NCBI GenBank assembly: GCA_973895155.1 | Contig: OZ316891.1 | Location: 4,774,001-4,838,000, forward strand | DNA length: 64,000 bases | From: Marsupella aquatica | Taxonomy: Eukaryota > Marchantiophyta | Reading direction: 5' to 3' | In this document: positions 25,740-37,603 of the stretch, one piece after another | How positions within the stretch are numbered: position 1 is the first letter of the stretch | Layout of the letters: every line of letters begins with the position of its first letter | Notes under the pieces: generated by a model | The model's database searches: none | Seen by the model: the letters and a program-made list of their open reading frames with translations, nothing else | What the model was told of the DNA's origin: nothing | Translations under genes and position numbers: made by a program

Positions 25740-26170
25740 CTCCCATTCGGGTCTGAGCTTAGGACAAGACCCTTCCCAATTCCTTACACAGCTGGTTGAC
25801 AGTACCTCCGTCTGGCCTCACGGATCTCATTCGGACTGAGCTTAGGACACGACCCTTCCCACTTCCCTTACACAGTAGGTTTACACTATCTTTGTCTGGT
25901 CTGACGGACCCCCTTGGGCTCTGAGCTTGGGACACGACCCTTCCCAATTCCCTTACACAGTAGGTTTACAGTACCTATGTCTGGTCTGACGGATCCCATT
26001 GGGCTATGGGCTTGGGACACGACCACCCTTCCCAATTCCCTTCCACAGCAGGTTTACAGTACCTATACGTCTGCTCTGACGGATCCCCATTTGGGTCTAC
26101 GACGATCCCTTACACAGCAGGTTTACAGTACCTATGTCTGGTGTGACGGATCGCATTTCGGACCGCAGCC
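25740..26170 (+). repeat. Minisatellite A, about 83-bp period, five or more copies
   Basis: Each unit holds CTGAGCTTGGGACACGACC, CTTCCCAATTCCCTTACAC, AGTAGGTTTACAGTACC and GTCTGGTCTGACGGATCCC. Copies vary by small indels, and the last lacks the CACGACCCTTCCC part. Confidence 0.92.
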
Positions 26171-26184
26171 ACCACTACTGACTG

Positions 26185-26640
26185 GCATGTGTAAGGATCA
26201 CACGGGGCCCCACAACTGAACTCGAATGTGCTTCCGACTTACGTCTTTCTATCGGAAAGACTTCTTCCCTTTCAATCCCGAAAGACAGCTTCTCTCCTCC
26301 AAGGCGAACGATTGGTTCGTGGAGCAGACCCAGAACTGAACTGGAATGTGTGCTTCTGATTTTAGTTCTTTCTGTGCGGAAAGAGTGTGTCCAAAGCGGA
26401 AGATTGGGTCGTGGAGCGGGCCCCAAAACTGAACTGGAACGTGCTTCCGACTTGAGCTCTTTCTGTGCAGAAACACCGCTTCTCTAAGGCGGAAGATTGT
26501 GAGCCGGCCCCAAATCTGAACTGAAATGTGCTTGAGTTGAGCTTTTTCGGTGCGGAAAGACGGGGTCTCCAAGGCCTAAGATTGGTTAGTGGAGCGGGCC
26601 CCAAAATTGAATGGAATGTGCTTCTGACGAGTGACTTGCT
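26185..26640 (+). repeat. Minisatellite B, about 85-110-bp period, four to five copies
   Basis: The unit is GGAGCGGGCCCCAAAACTGA, ACTGGAATGTGCTTCYGACT, GAGYTCTTTCTGTGCGGAAA and CTCYAAGGCGGAAGATTGG. It starts within about 20 bp of the end of minisatellite A but shares no sequence with it. Confidence 0.9.
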
Positions 26641-26659
26641 CGCCGAGTGTGGCAAGCAC

Positions 26660-27730
26660 CAAAATTGGACAATGTATTTGAAGTCTGTAGATCAAACCAA
26701 GTGCTCGATTACAGGACGTTGGGATCAAGTCTCGATCGTTCAAGAGTCAGACGTGTGTAACCGGGTTGCACAGTTCAAGTTCTTAAATGTTACTAGGAAT
26801 GAAGAGTGGGAAATGTTTCACTGGTGGGGGAAAGAATTTTTGTTCTTACACTTGCCCTGGTAAAGCTCGATGAGCATCCTTGGGAAATTCTTGGGAAAAT
26901 GCCTTAATAATTCAGTCGGGAAAGGAACAATGTAGTCGTGGAAACACTTCACTTGTGTCTCGGACATACACGGGAGGAGAAGAAATACCTAGTACACCGA
27001 CCCTCCATAACACTAGTACCTAGTAAGCAGCAGAGTACTTGGTTGGCCTGAAATCTGTGCTTAAATCGTTTACTACATTTCGAGACGGAAGTCTGGACCA
27101 GTGAGGAAGTAGAGAATAATTATGGTAAAACGAACGAACACCTTTAGGAAATGGGGGCCTGGCCAGTTTAAATGTGTTGCACTCGATCCCAGAGAGCCCT
27201 GAACCTCGGGGATATAGCTATTCTCTTAACTGAGAGAACGAACTTTACGATGGTTTTAGGCTCGTAAGCTCCATGAGCTTCTCCGCATGGCGAACAGGAA
27301 CAGACCAATAAATTTTATGTAAAGATCACGCTCCTGACGAAAATGGACAGCGATAAAAATGGACATTACAGTACATGAGGAGATTTAGTTTCAAAAACTC
27401 CTTACTAGCATTCGATCAAGAAAGGTTGCTCGACACTAGTTCCGTCGGGAAAGGAATGACGTCAAACTGGAACCGTTTAGCTGGGAAAAACATCATATCG
27501 TAATGGGAAGAAATTCATGAAATACAGGAAAACTTGCTATCACGTCATCCGATTCAGGTTCAACCATGTTCCATTTATCCAGAAGTGGACCCTTCTAACT
27601 CGCAGAAATGTTCGCTACTACATTAAAAATTAGTCAAACGCTTGAAGATGTTCAGCGCGACAGATAGTTAAGTTCACATAGCTCGAAACAGAGAGCTTCC
27701 GGTCATAAAAGCATGACACGGTCCATGGAC
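26660..27730. other. Spacer, nothing recognised
   Basis: There are no long open frames and no repeats beyond scattered GGGAAA-type words. Confidence 0.5.
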
Positions 27731-27734
27731 GCTG

Positions 27735-27812
27735 CTGCACCAAGGTCCATGGAGACATCTATCAAAATGAATTACTGCACCAAGATCCATGGAGACATTT
27801 ATCAAAATGAAT
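27735..27812 (+). repeat. Tandem duplication, about 38 bp x 2
   Basis: CTGCACCAAGRTCCATGGAG, then ACATYTATCAAAATGAAT, occurs twice in a row. Confidence 0.85.
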
Positions 27813-27979
27813 GGAGACACAACTTACCTAAAGATCTATTACCCTATTCTATCTCATCATCGATGGAATGATCAAAATTGAAGCGTCTCTAGCCCGGTCA
27901 CTATGTGATGTAGGAGTCTCGCCAAAAGCACGAAATGTAATCAGGCCGTATAGGTCGATAGTGATCTATACCGTCCCAA

Positions 27980-28972
27980 TCACCACTTTGGACTTGCCAT
28001 CATCTTGTCGGACCCTTTCTGCAGCAGCACGGACTTCTTGTGAAGCTTTCGGCAAATTCGCAGGATGTCAACGGGTGCAACATTTCCCTTCACAGACACT
28101 CTCTGCGTGTAGGTGTCAGTTTTGACAGACTCCACACCTGCACCAAACAACACAACATCGTTTACGGCGGAACTGCAAAAACCCACATTCGTCGAGCACA
28201 TGCTACCTGCTCCAGAAATTGACCAATCAAATCATACAAATAGGCTCAATTACCACATAGCATCCATCGCAAGGTTCAACTTCACATAGAAAGCCGAAGA
28301 GTGAGGTTTCACAGAAAGGCATTAATTGTCTAGCTTCAGCTTCTAATTGTACTACAGTCATGGTAACAATCCTGTGAGATGGCATACCGTTGAAATTCAG
28401 TAATGCGTGTTTGACCCTTTCTTCACAGGCCTCGCAGCAGACAGGCACTTTCAGTTCCACAACCTGAACAATGCAGCAGAGAGCGTGAGAACAAAAGGAT
28501 GATGAAGTACTCTATCGACGGTTGTTTACTGGAATGAAGGAAGATTCTGCCCCCCAACAGCGGTGTACGATTCGCTTTCGACATACTGAATCTGAAATAG
28601 ACCCAAGACAGTTGACAAACGGTAACAAGAACGCGTAGAAGGTTCACTTACCGAATTGAAGTGCGGGCTGTCGGCGTTCACATCACGGTTGTGCGATTGT
28701 GCGGTGTGGACATTGTATGGAACAGCCTGAAGTGTGCTATATTGTACACCCTGATCATTATACTGCGGACTCTGATTGTACTGTAGATTCTGCCTATACT
28801 GTGGCGTCTGATTGTGCTGCGGGGTCCGAGGATTGTTGGAGCCAGACTTCTGTGCTGAGTTTGGTGTGCGGACAATCCATAAAGGCTCCCGAATGGAATA
28901 GAAGAACTGAAAAAGAGCCAGGGCAGTCAGAACGTACATTGTGAGCAAAATGCACCACCACATATCCGGCAT
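27980..28972 (-). CDS. HMA-domain (heavy-metal-associated) protein with N-terminal membrane segment
   Basis: Minus-strand exons 28972-28652, 28463-28388 and 28137-27980 join in phase (184 aa). Their donors are GTAAGT and GTATGC and their acceptors TTGTTCAG and TTGGTGCAG. The HMA fold starts VVELKVPVCCEACEERVKHA with the CxxC pair at C117/C120 and continues after the intron as GVESVKTD and QRVSVKGNVAPVDILR, ending SPKW with no CaaX box. Before it lie a hydrophobic stretch (WCILLTMYVLTALALFQFF, about residues 6-24) and a Gln/Asn/Pro/Tyr-rich linker with TPQYRQ/LQYNQ/PQYNDQ repeats. The family binds soft metal ions and is thought to act in metal trafficking; the membrane anchor here is inferred. 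The start is uncertain: the ATG at 28972 is used, but an acceptor at 28907 could join another first exon. Confidence 0.78.
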
Positions 28973-29356
28973 GAAGCGCTGACAGGAATCCGAATGAATT
29001 ACTGTAAAGACAAGCCTAAGCTGAGAAGTCGACGACACCGATCAAAACACATGTTACATGCAAAGAGCTAGTCGTCAGTCACTAGAACTTCTGCTAGCTT
29101 CCGCTACGTGATGGGGAATTGAGGAATCATGAATCAACGTGGACCCACTCCCACACCAACGCTGCAGGAAGTGTTGCATGCATTGGATCGAGGGAGTAGT
29201 GTGCACACCGCATCATGGAACACCAACACCAATAGTGAGGCGAGAGGGAGGAACACGTAGAATGTGTAGTAACTCACGTCGCTGACGCTCATCATCTTCC
29301 CACACAGATGAATCTCTCTTCCACCTCTCCTCACTTTCTGCAACTACCAACTGTGA
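28973..29356. other. 5' flank of the HMA gene
   Basis: No further exon can be fixed. Possible acceptors for an alternative upstream exon on the minus strand lie near 28980 and 29020. Confidence 0.4.
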
Positions 29357-29513
29357 GAATCTAGACGTCTGAAGTCTCAGGAATGCACTTCGAATCGGAA
29401 AGGTAGGAAAGCAAAGCAAGAGTAGAGAAACAGAGAATCTAGAACTCTGAAGTCTCAGGAATGCACTTCGAATCGGAAAGGTAGAAAAGCAAAGCAAGAG
29501 AGTAGAGAAACAG
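29357..29513 (+). repeat. Tandem duplication, 78 bp x 2, upstream of the HMA gene
   Basis: GAATCTAGA starts copies at 29357 and 29435. Both contain CTGAAGTCTCAGGAATGCAC, TTCGAATCGGAAAGGTAG and AGCAAAGCAAGAG, with very few differences. Confidence 0.92.
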
Positions 29514-29733
29514 AGCAGCTCGAATGCACCTAGGAGCAATCTCGATACATAGCAGTTAGATCACAGCACAGTGAGAGTACCTACGAGGGATTGTGGGCGA
29601 GCTGTTGGGGATTCAATTGGAATTATAGCAATGCGGGGGGGGTGGGGAGATACGGAGGCAGCTGAGCGGAATTCTTGGGAGAAGACTGATGAAGGTGTCA
29701 TTTATGGTCACGGCGCTTCTAATTAAACGCATC

Positions 29734-30300
29734 TCATTCAGTAAGTGAAAAAGTATTTAATGACTCACTGGTCGTCGCTCCAGACCTCCAGTGGAGGACT
29801 GACGCGAGAGCGTCAGCCGCCGCGCTTGCCGTACACAAATCCTGGTCCGAAGTTAGGACCGTCCCCACTGCAGGGACTGTCCCGTACTCCCGTTCTGACT
29901 CTTCAAGTCCCCCGCCCGCCGTCCCGTCCAGTTCCGTCCCACGGGCAAAATGAAAACGTTTCGACGACGGGCATTCTGTGCGTGCGAGCCTTAATGGCCT
30001 TATGGAGCTGCTTATTATTGTTGCGATTATTTTACCGTTGACGGGACACATATGATCGTTCGGGCGTGAAGGACTGTACCTGTCGTTTAGCGGATACGAG
30101 TCCGTTTTAAATACATGATTTCGTGCTGTGCAATCCAAAATGACTCGATGGTGGAAGAAACCCCCTTGTGGAAATACAGACTGACGACTCCCATTGTGAA
30201 TTTCAAGATCTTTGCTGTTAATTGGGTAATAAGGTAGGTGTGATCGGGGGTGTGGCTTGGAATTCTGAGCCACTAGTGCAATCCTCATGCCTTGCACAAA
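29734..30300. other. Spacer with a long but unsupported open frame
   Basis: A minus-strand frame of 210 codons (30366-29734) is open, but it resembles no family I know and lies partly over the GATGTC repeat. Confidence 0.35.
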
Positions 30301-30308
30301 TGGATGCC

Positions 30309-30590
30309 GTGCACAAAAGATGTCTTGTCGGTCAAGATGTCCTTGAAAAACAAATGTCATGTCCACCAGAAAAATGAAATCGTTTTGCCTAAGATGTTGT
30401 TATGTGAAAGTTATTAAGAAAAAAGATATTGTGTCACCAAAGACGTCGTTATATGAAAGATGTCATCAAGGAAAAGATGCCACTATGTCAAAGATGTCAT
30501 GGTGCTAAAGATGTCGCGAAGTAAAAAGATGAAGGAAAAACATGTTGTGAACTAAAAAGATATCGTGGCTCCAAAGATGTTGGAGGTTTG
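30309..30590 (+). repeat. Degenerate short repeat, AAAGATGTC core
   Basis: The core (A)AAGATGTC or a close variant recurs roughly every 18-25 bp (for example near 30318, 30332, 30457, 30474, 30491, 30508 and 30575), with variable spacers. Confidence 0.65.
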
Positions 30591-31043
30591 GAGGTTTTGT
30601 TATCTTTATCTCCTTAGAGTTGGGTTGGGAGGGAGAGAGGAGCATATGGAAGAGGGTAGCACGTGGGGGGAGCAACAGGTGGTTTCGCCACGGTGCATTG
30701 TAGCAAGGTGATAAAGAGATAAATGACTATTTACTCCTTAACAACTCAATTTCGTTCCCGTTAGGAGTGGATAAGATCGAAAAGACTGAATTAACACAAT
30801 TTGAGAAGTTTACACCAACATTCTTAGGTTGGAGAGATTTCTAATGATCTCCTTAACATAAGTGTTTAACCACAACTCAAGTGGGTAATCCTTAGGATTC
30901 ATAGTGCAATAATAAAGACTAGAATTAATAAAGATTGAAACTAGAGAGAGAGTAGATAGGAGTTTTCAAAGTGCAAGGGAATTGAATTTCTGACCATCAC
31001 CACTCCTTCAATAAGGATTATGGCCTAATTTAAGATTCAAAAA
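30591..31043. other. Spacer, nothing recognised
   Basis: AT-rich, without repeats or a plausible gene. Confidence 0.45.
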
Positions 31044-31328
31044 TCAACATTTTCTATGTTTTTTGATTTCTCGTAGCAACTCTTCTCCATCTCTTGAATT
31101 TAGAAGATAACAATGTAAATCAACCCGGGACACTTTTCTGGTCTTGCTTAAGACGGTACTAGGATACTCGAATTGGTTTACTTCTCCTACAATCCTTAAG
31201 ATTGCTTGTTTGAGTTTTGTGCAAATGTCAATTTCCTCTTTGGTGAATCTTCCAAATGTATTGATCACAAGTCTCATTGATCTTTCAATATCATCAAGGC
31301 ACACTCTAGCATTCATTGAACACTTCAC
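31044..31328 (-). CDS. Small open frame, unknown, probably transposon-associated
   Basis: A 94-codon frame from ATG to stop has balanced composition and predicted helical character (for example RLVINTFGRFTKEEIDICTK). It lies about 360 bp downstream, in the same orientation, of the broken transposon ORF at 33610-31685, and could be a further remnant of that element. No family is recognised. Confidence 0.25.
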   Translation of the reverse strand: MKCSMNARVCLDDIERSMRLVINTFGRFTKEEIDICTKLKQAILRIVGEVNQFEYPSTVLSKTRKVSRVDLHCYLLNSRDGEELLREIKKHRKC

Positions 31329-31684
31329 AACAACTCAAGGGTTGCTAAAACTTCTTCCTTTTACTCAACCATGGTAAAAAGAAGGGAAGAAAAGACATAG
31401 ATTCCTTCAGAGGCAATGAGGAAATAAAAATGTATGTTTTCTCTCTCGGTTGACTTTGGGTTCTCCTCCTTTTGTACTAAAACTGGAGATTATGAAAAGA
31501 CATGCCTCTTCAAAACCCAAGTCTAAAGAAATATGTAAATAAAAGTGAACTATCCTAGTAAAAAATGGAGTAGAGTCTCCAATGGATACATCAACAAAAT
31601 ACTGGAGTCTACTTACTCATATACTAATCTATATAGCTATTTCTAAGTCTAAACTAATGTGGCTCTAACTCTCTAAATATAACT

Positions 31685-33610
31685 CTATTCTGGTCCTAGC
31701 TTTTGGGAAGGAACCTCCTCAGGGTTAGCCATGGCAAGGGGTTCTGGTCGAAGGAAAACTCCCTGCTGGCCAGTGGTAAAAGGGATGGACGGGTCAATAT
31801 CCATGTTCTCCTGATGGGCACTTGGGTCATGAGAATAAGTGTAAGAATGGGAGTGGAAATGTGTACTGGGAGTGAGGAAACCAGGAGGGTTGAGGGGTGA
31901 CGAGGGGCCAGTGGAATCGACTCCTTCATGAGGACTAGGAGAGAAAGATCTGGTAGTAAAGGGAGGTATCTCAATATCAGCTAATAGCTCCTCTGTAGTC
32001 AAGTCACTCATCTCCCTTAAGGCTTCACAGGTCTTTGAGAGGCCTGTAAGTACATCATCCACCTTGGTACTCACATCTACCACTAAATGGTTAATCTTGG
32101 AGAAAAGGATGGGTGTGGTGTTCTTGGCCAAATACTCATCATAAATTTGGGCCTTAAGAAGATCCAGAGAAGCTATCTTAGTCAAAGGCTCACTCAGATC
32201 CAAAGATTGAGTGATACTGGGTTGGAGAGTATGCTCAAACTCATTCTTCTTCTTACTCCTTTCCAACTGCTATTTGAGTTCAGATACCTTCTTCTTGAGG
32301 AACTCATTCTCCTTCTCTAACTTCCTCTTATCTGTGGCATCATTCATGGTGGAGATCTTTTCAAGAATCTACCCTGGTTTCACTCCTAACTTCTGAGAAA
32401 TGTTAGTGATGGCCTTCTCCATCACAGTGGTCTTCCTCTTCACCTTCTGGAATGTGTCTGAGATGATCTGGAAATCAGCTAGGGTGTCTAGGGAGGCATG
32501 GTCGGGTGCATCCGGAAATTTAGCCGGGTCGACGAAGGCCGGGTCGGCAAAGTCCGGGTCGAGGTTTCGGGCAGCAGACCGGGTCTTTCAAGGATTTGTC
32601 TCTGTTGGTTCCTCATCCTCACTGTCATTAGAGGTGGCCTGGGTGATATCTAGATATGTCTCTCAATACTTTATGAAGTTGAACTTGGCCAATAGTAATT
32701 TCTTCTCCTCTCTGAACAAAACTCCTTCAAAGCTATATAGATGTACCAGGTAGCAGGAGAGGGGAGTAGGACTCTTGTTGGATAGGTTATGTACCAACTT
32801 CCTTATCAAATCAAAGATAAGCTTAGCCCAGTTGACTTTTCTTTCTCCCTTGTAAGCAGCAACAATGGTAGAGCCAACTCCAACAGTAACTCTTCTTGGC
32901 TTCTCAGGGTACAGCAGGGGTAGCAGAAAGCTGAAGACTCGTCTCAGATCAGGATCCAAACACTTAGAAACATTGAACCGATCCTTACTGTTGATGGCTC
33001 CTCTAAAGTAAGGGAGGATTAGATTGACAGCTCTCCCCACTGGACCTTCTCCTTCATCTTCCAATACAAAAGCTCCTGCAATCATCATCTGCGTCCATCG
33101 CTCAGGTCGGCCTCTAGAGGTATCCTTAAACTCAGCTGAACACTCCTTGGATCGGATCTCTCTAATCATATCTTCGCTCTGATAACTCCAGGGTAGCTCC
33201 ATCAGAGACTCACAGCCCATCCTGAGCAAAGACTCCCTCAGTTTGACCTTCTCAACTTCACTGTCCGGAATAGCTGGCCTCAAAATTTTCATGGCAATGG
33301 GGACCTCCTTTCTCTTCGATCGTCTCACAGGGGCTTTAACCGGAGTAGGTGCAGGTGATGTTGAGGTTGAATGCCCCTTAGAGACACGAGAAGTGGACAT
33401 TCCGGCTGGATCCGCCCCTTGTTCCATAGGATTTCTGGAAGCAGAAAATTGATTTCTGGTAAATGTTCTGCCTCCTCTACGGCAAGCTCTACAATGATGC
33501 GACTTTAGAATGTTCAATCTCTTCGGTGTCGACCACTGGTAGAATGTCCGGGTCGACCTGGCCGCAGCGTTTCTGATCAACTGAAAATCATTTTGGAAGA
33601 ATTGCATCAC
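31685..33610 (-). pseudogene. Dead transposon ORF (resembles the 'putative plant transposon protein' family)
   Basis: One minus-strand frame runs about 640 codons from the ATG at 33610 to the stop at 31685, broken by four in-frame stops: two TGA (at 32663 and about 32590) and two TAG (about 32371 and 32269). The first part has basic, Pro/Ser-rich sequence. It is followed by a folded-looking domain with GRPERWTQMMIAGAFVLEDE, VNLILPYFRGAINSKDRFNV and KVNWAKLIFDLIRKLV, which resembles proteins found in plant retroelements. The later part is acidic, then strongly coiled-coil (KLEKENEFLKKKVSELK), and ends in a Pro/Ser/His-rich tail. No reverse transcriptase or integrase is seen nearby, so this is a fragment or a non-autonomous element. 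The family name is from memory of sequence style and is the weakest part of the call. Confidence 0.55.
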
Positions 33611-35312
33611 GATTTCGTCAACTATAATGCAGGGTCATCTAACGTGGGGAAAAGCTGGACTCAATCGGGCCTGCAATGGTGATATCCGGGTCGACCTGGC
33701 CTCCCTTCTCACAACCGATGTATCCACGATCAGGATCTCAAACTTCCTGCCTTCACTTCCAGCGGTGGAGTAGGCATTCCCCTCACAACGAATCAGTCAG
33801 TACCCTCATATCCAGGCTCTCATCATGCAATGCAAGATTGGTCCTATAATCCGGACCCAAGATCCTCTACCAAAAGGGTAGAGCCTCCTCACTCTACTGC
33901 TTAAACAGCCTAATGCGCTCGGGAGCTCAAAACCTACTAAGTTCGGCTTTGAGAGGTGTGAGAGGCCGGATCGACTCTCCTTCCTTATATCCGGATTCTG
34001 CTGTGGTCGTGCCTGTGTTTGACTTATGGTTTTAAAAACTTTGGCAATGGACAGCTGTTGTTGAGTAGAGTCTCAGTATAAGCTTTATATCTCATTCAAG
34101 GCTTATAGTAAAAAGTTCCGGGTCGATCCTCCTTCTCTAATATCAATCCGGATTGACCTCAGATGGGCTTGAAAGTCTCATAACACTTCAAAGTAGTCTT
34201 CAGGTCCCTCTTCAGCCTCATTTGAGATCTTAAACGTAAAAATTCTAAAATTTATGGTTAGTTAACCCTTCTTTCATAAACATCCTTATCTCACATGCAT
34301 TGAGGGCCAAGAGGAGAGGGCCGTGGGGAGAGAAGTGGAGGGACGGTTTTTTCTGCTTTATTCCTTCCATTTGCAGTTTTGGTACTTCCCACCCCAAACA
34401 CCACGCTAAATTCAAATATCGGCCATGCCATTTTCTGGTGCAACTGAGAGTGTATTATATGTTTTCATAGAGATAACACAAAACAAAAGTAGTAAAAGGG
34501 AGACCTAAATTTCTTGTCATTGCAAACATTTACAAAGGCTCCTGTAATGTGGAAAGTGAAAATTTTGAAGTATGTTCATATCCTCCAACGCACACATGAA
34601 TATTTGTGAAACTTGAACTAAAACCCTTGTTTTGGGGGCATTATGGTTAACAATGTTTTGTAAAGTGTATTAGACAAGCCCAACCTTGCGGCAATCTTGC
34701 TCCCTCCCTGACAAGCCCCAAGGACCTTGCTCCCTCCCCCCGATGACCTCACTCCCTCCCTTGACAAGCCCCGAGATGCCTACCGTCCGCGACCCTCCCT
34801 CATTCTTGTTTGATCTAATATTCTCCTCTTAATTTGGGGGACTTAAAAAGAACAAGAGGACAACAACTGAGAAATGAATCACTTCCAAGATTTGGCTTTT
34901 AGACTTCATCATAACCGTTCATATCAAACGACCGGTTCACTTTGGCTTGAAATGAAGGTGAACGGTCACTTGTATTTGACTCCTCCCAATCCTACATGGA
35001 CTGGAAAGCAATTTTGGCCAAAGTTTAGACCACCTCTGAAGGTGGTATTTTGAAAGGACCTCATTCTCTGTCTCTTCTCATTCTGTCAAACACTATTAGA
35101 TGCATTATCTGATGGTCACCACCTTTTTGGTTAGGAGAGTCCCTCCTTAAGTGTCTTTTGCTCAACTTGTATCTAAAAGAGAAGGTCCGTATCCAGATAC
35201 AAGTTACCCCATCGTAAGGATGTTGCACCACAGCAATTTTTAATTTTATTGCATCACTGACAACTACTGGAGTATACTAAACAAACACCTTTGAACATAA
35301 CTATGTCAAAGG
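33611..35312. other. Spacer, partly 5' flank of the dead transposon
   Basis: The word CCGGGTCGACCTGGCC occurs at about 33548 and 33690, with GGGTCGA variants at 32527-32565 and 34120. At 34690-34780, CTTGCTCCCTCCC and GACAAGCCCC are repeated. No gene is recognised. Confidence 0.4.
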
Positions 35313-35482
35313 TAGATCTATCACTATAATACTGAATCCCGCCCAATTTTGTCTGGGATTTCATCATTCGCCCTGTTACAAAAAACATTATTGGCGGGAA
35401 TCATTTGTGCCGTTAGATTGCGTCTTAGTTGTCTTTCAACCGTGCGATTAAAAGTTTAGTTGACCTAAAATAAGGGTTCCAC

Positions 35483-35815
35483 ATGGGAGTTTATGCTCTT
35501 ATTCATAATTGTATATGCTCTTGTAGAGAATTTTGCACTTACAGATCTAAGAGGAAACCTGGTCCCTTGATTCTGATGGCTAAGATGCTCTCTAGCATCT
35601 GGAAGGAACGGAACACTGCTGCCTACTCCCAATTCTTGGGGAGGCTCCCCGGGTGGGTGGTAGTGAGACAAACTTCCATCCACCTTACCACGATGTTGGA
35701 CAGCAGTTCGTCTGATAAGAAACGGAAGCAACTCAGGGACACTATTGCCCAACTACACGGAGTGCTCAAACCTTGGGAGAATTTTCACACCATTCTAGGT
35801 AATGCTAGAGTGTAG
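35483..35815 (+). pseudogene. LINE-like C-terminal fragment inside the inverted-repeat element
   Basis: The 110-codon frame contains LMAKMLSSIWKERNTAAYS, matching the WKERN-type motif near the C-terminus of plant LINE reverse-transcriptase polyproteins (the region after the zf-RVT domain). A helical stretch SSSSDKKRKQLRDTIAQLHG follows. No catalytic RT residues are included. A G/T-rich tract and an A-rich stretch at about 36465-36475 may be the matching 3' end. Confidence 0.45.
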
Positions 35816-37439
35816 CGTACTATCTAGATCCGTATGTTTGGTATGTGTGCTATATGAGCCGATAAGGTTCCGTTAGGTTTGTGTGAGAGGGTAGTTCTCT
35901 CTTGTGAGGCATTGAAAAGTTATCTTTCAATATTCCACTTGTATTCCATTCTCTTGTGTTTGTGATGTGGTAGTGTGACTATGTCTAGATGAAGGTGACA
36001 AGCAATGTATGTTGTGTAGCGATGTGTATGCGCACGACAGAATATTGAGACCCCAATTTCTCCTAACACTGATGATACAGATGACTAACACTTGGGACAT
36101 TGTGCCTGGGAGATTTCTTGATGTTTGAGACTGGCTGGACAGCCTCGGTTGGGTGACCCAGATTTGGTGGATCACCTTTAGATGCTCGCAGGCTTAAACT
36201 CCCCCCCCCCCTTAGTGAGGGGTTTTTTTATAGTTGGAAGAATGGTAATGTGTGGAGTAGACCGAGCTGGACCCATAGGTGCACTTTTTAGAGTAGTAGG
36301 GTGTACCCCCGGGATACTAGTGAGGAGGGTGTTTGGTGGCTGTGCCATATCCCCTGGCCGGACTAGGGTGCCGGTTTTCTCGGCCTCCGGGCGTGGGGCT
36401 TGTTATTTCTTTCTTGGGTGGCTTTCGTCCCCTTGCGTGTTATTGACGGCCGTTGCGCCCTTTTCCCAAAAAAATTAATTGTTTAATGGAGCAGTCTTTG
36501 CACCAATAAAGAGTGCAAAAAGAGAGTGCATAAGTCCATTTCCATCACAACACATCAGAGGGATGTGCTCAATAGACCCTCTCCGGGAGGTATTTTACTT
36601 GATCAGCCCCCTCCAGACTTTTTTGCCCCAATCAGCCCCCTTATTATGACCCGTACCCTTTTCCCTGTGTAAGGCAAAACTGCAGTTTAGGTTGCCATGC
36701 CACCACGCATGGTCGCCTCCCGTAGTTGACCATGCTACTCCACATTGTCGGGGTGCGGTTTAGGGTCAAGCACGAGAGTCATTTGTTGGGGGTGGGATCA
36801 ACATTTTTTGTTGTTTTACAGGGTGATTGAGGCATCGTTCATGGAGGTGAGGTGTCGTTTGGTGCTGGCGGCAGGTCATTTTGGGGAGGTTCGTGCTTCG
36901 ATCGTGTGTACATTTTGTTTGTCACTGCGGAGGAGCGGTTGAGGTCTCAGTTGCGGCCCATTGCTAGGATAGAGTAGTGTTCATTCACCCCATTCTCCAA
37001 GATTTCTTGAAGATTGTAGCATTTAAGTGTTTGACAGAATGAGAAGAGACAGAGAGGCTTTCTTGACTTCAGACCTCAACGGGAGCAAGTTGTGGCTACG
37101 AGCAAGCAGCAAGATTCGGCAAGCTTGTCTGACTTCTATTCCCCCTAAATTCTGGCAACTTTCATTTTGCTTGAGATTTTGTTTTTGTTTTCATTTTCAT
37201 TTTCATCATCGGTGGGCTGTTTTGGTTTGGTGAGAGTGTCTCCTTCCTCTGCTGTTCTTCAATATATTCCACAGGAGGATTGTCCGCCAATGTAGCCCAA
37301 GATAGTGTTGAATCTTGTATTTTCTGCATTATGTTGATGCTCAGAATACCATAACATGAATAGCTCTTTGCAGTGTACATCATTAATTCCATCCATTCTC
37401 TAGAAGTGCTCTGAAAGCTCCATTCCATTCTTTCCCTCA

Positions 37440-37603
37440 AGGACTCTCCACGTTTGGCTTATTGACAAAATGAAAAGCAATGAGATCTTTTTGGGAGAAG
37501 GAAACTATTTCAAGCTATTTAGGACTCTCCACTTTTGGCTTATTGGCAGAATGAAAAGCAATAAGATCTTTTTGGGAGAAGGAAACTACTTCAGGCTGTT
37601 TAC
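37440..37603 (+). repeat. Tandem duplication, about 82 bp x 2
   Basis: GGACTCTCCAC(G/T)TTTGGCTT starts both copies, and both end with GGAGAAGGAAACTA(T/C)TTCA. It lies inside the inverted-repeat element. Confidence 0.9.

Noticed and set aside
28526-28600. Extra exon of the 28-kb HMA gene
   Set aside because: A good acceptor exists, but the only usable donor leaves the wrong phase for the HMA exon; skipping it gives a clean join.
29734-30366. 210-codon minus-strand gene
   Set aside because: No domain, no homology that I recognise and no splice partners; it partly overlaps the degenerate GATGTC repeat.
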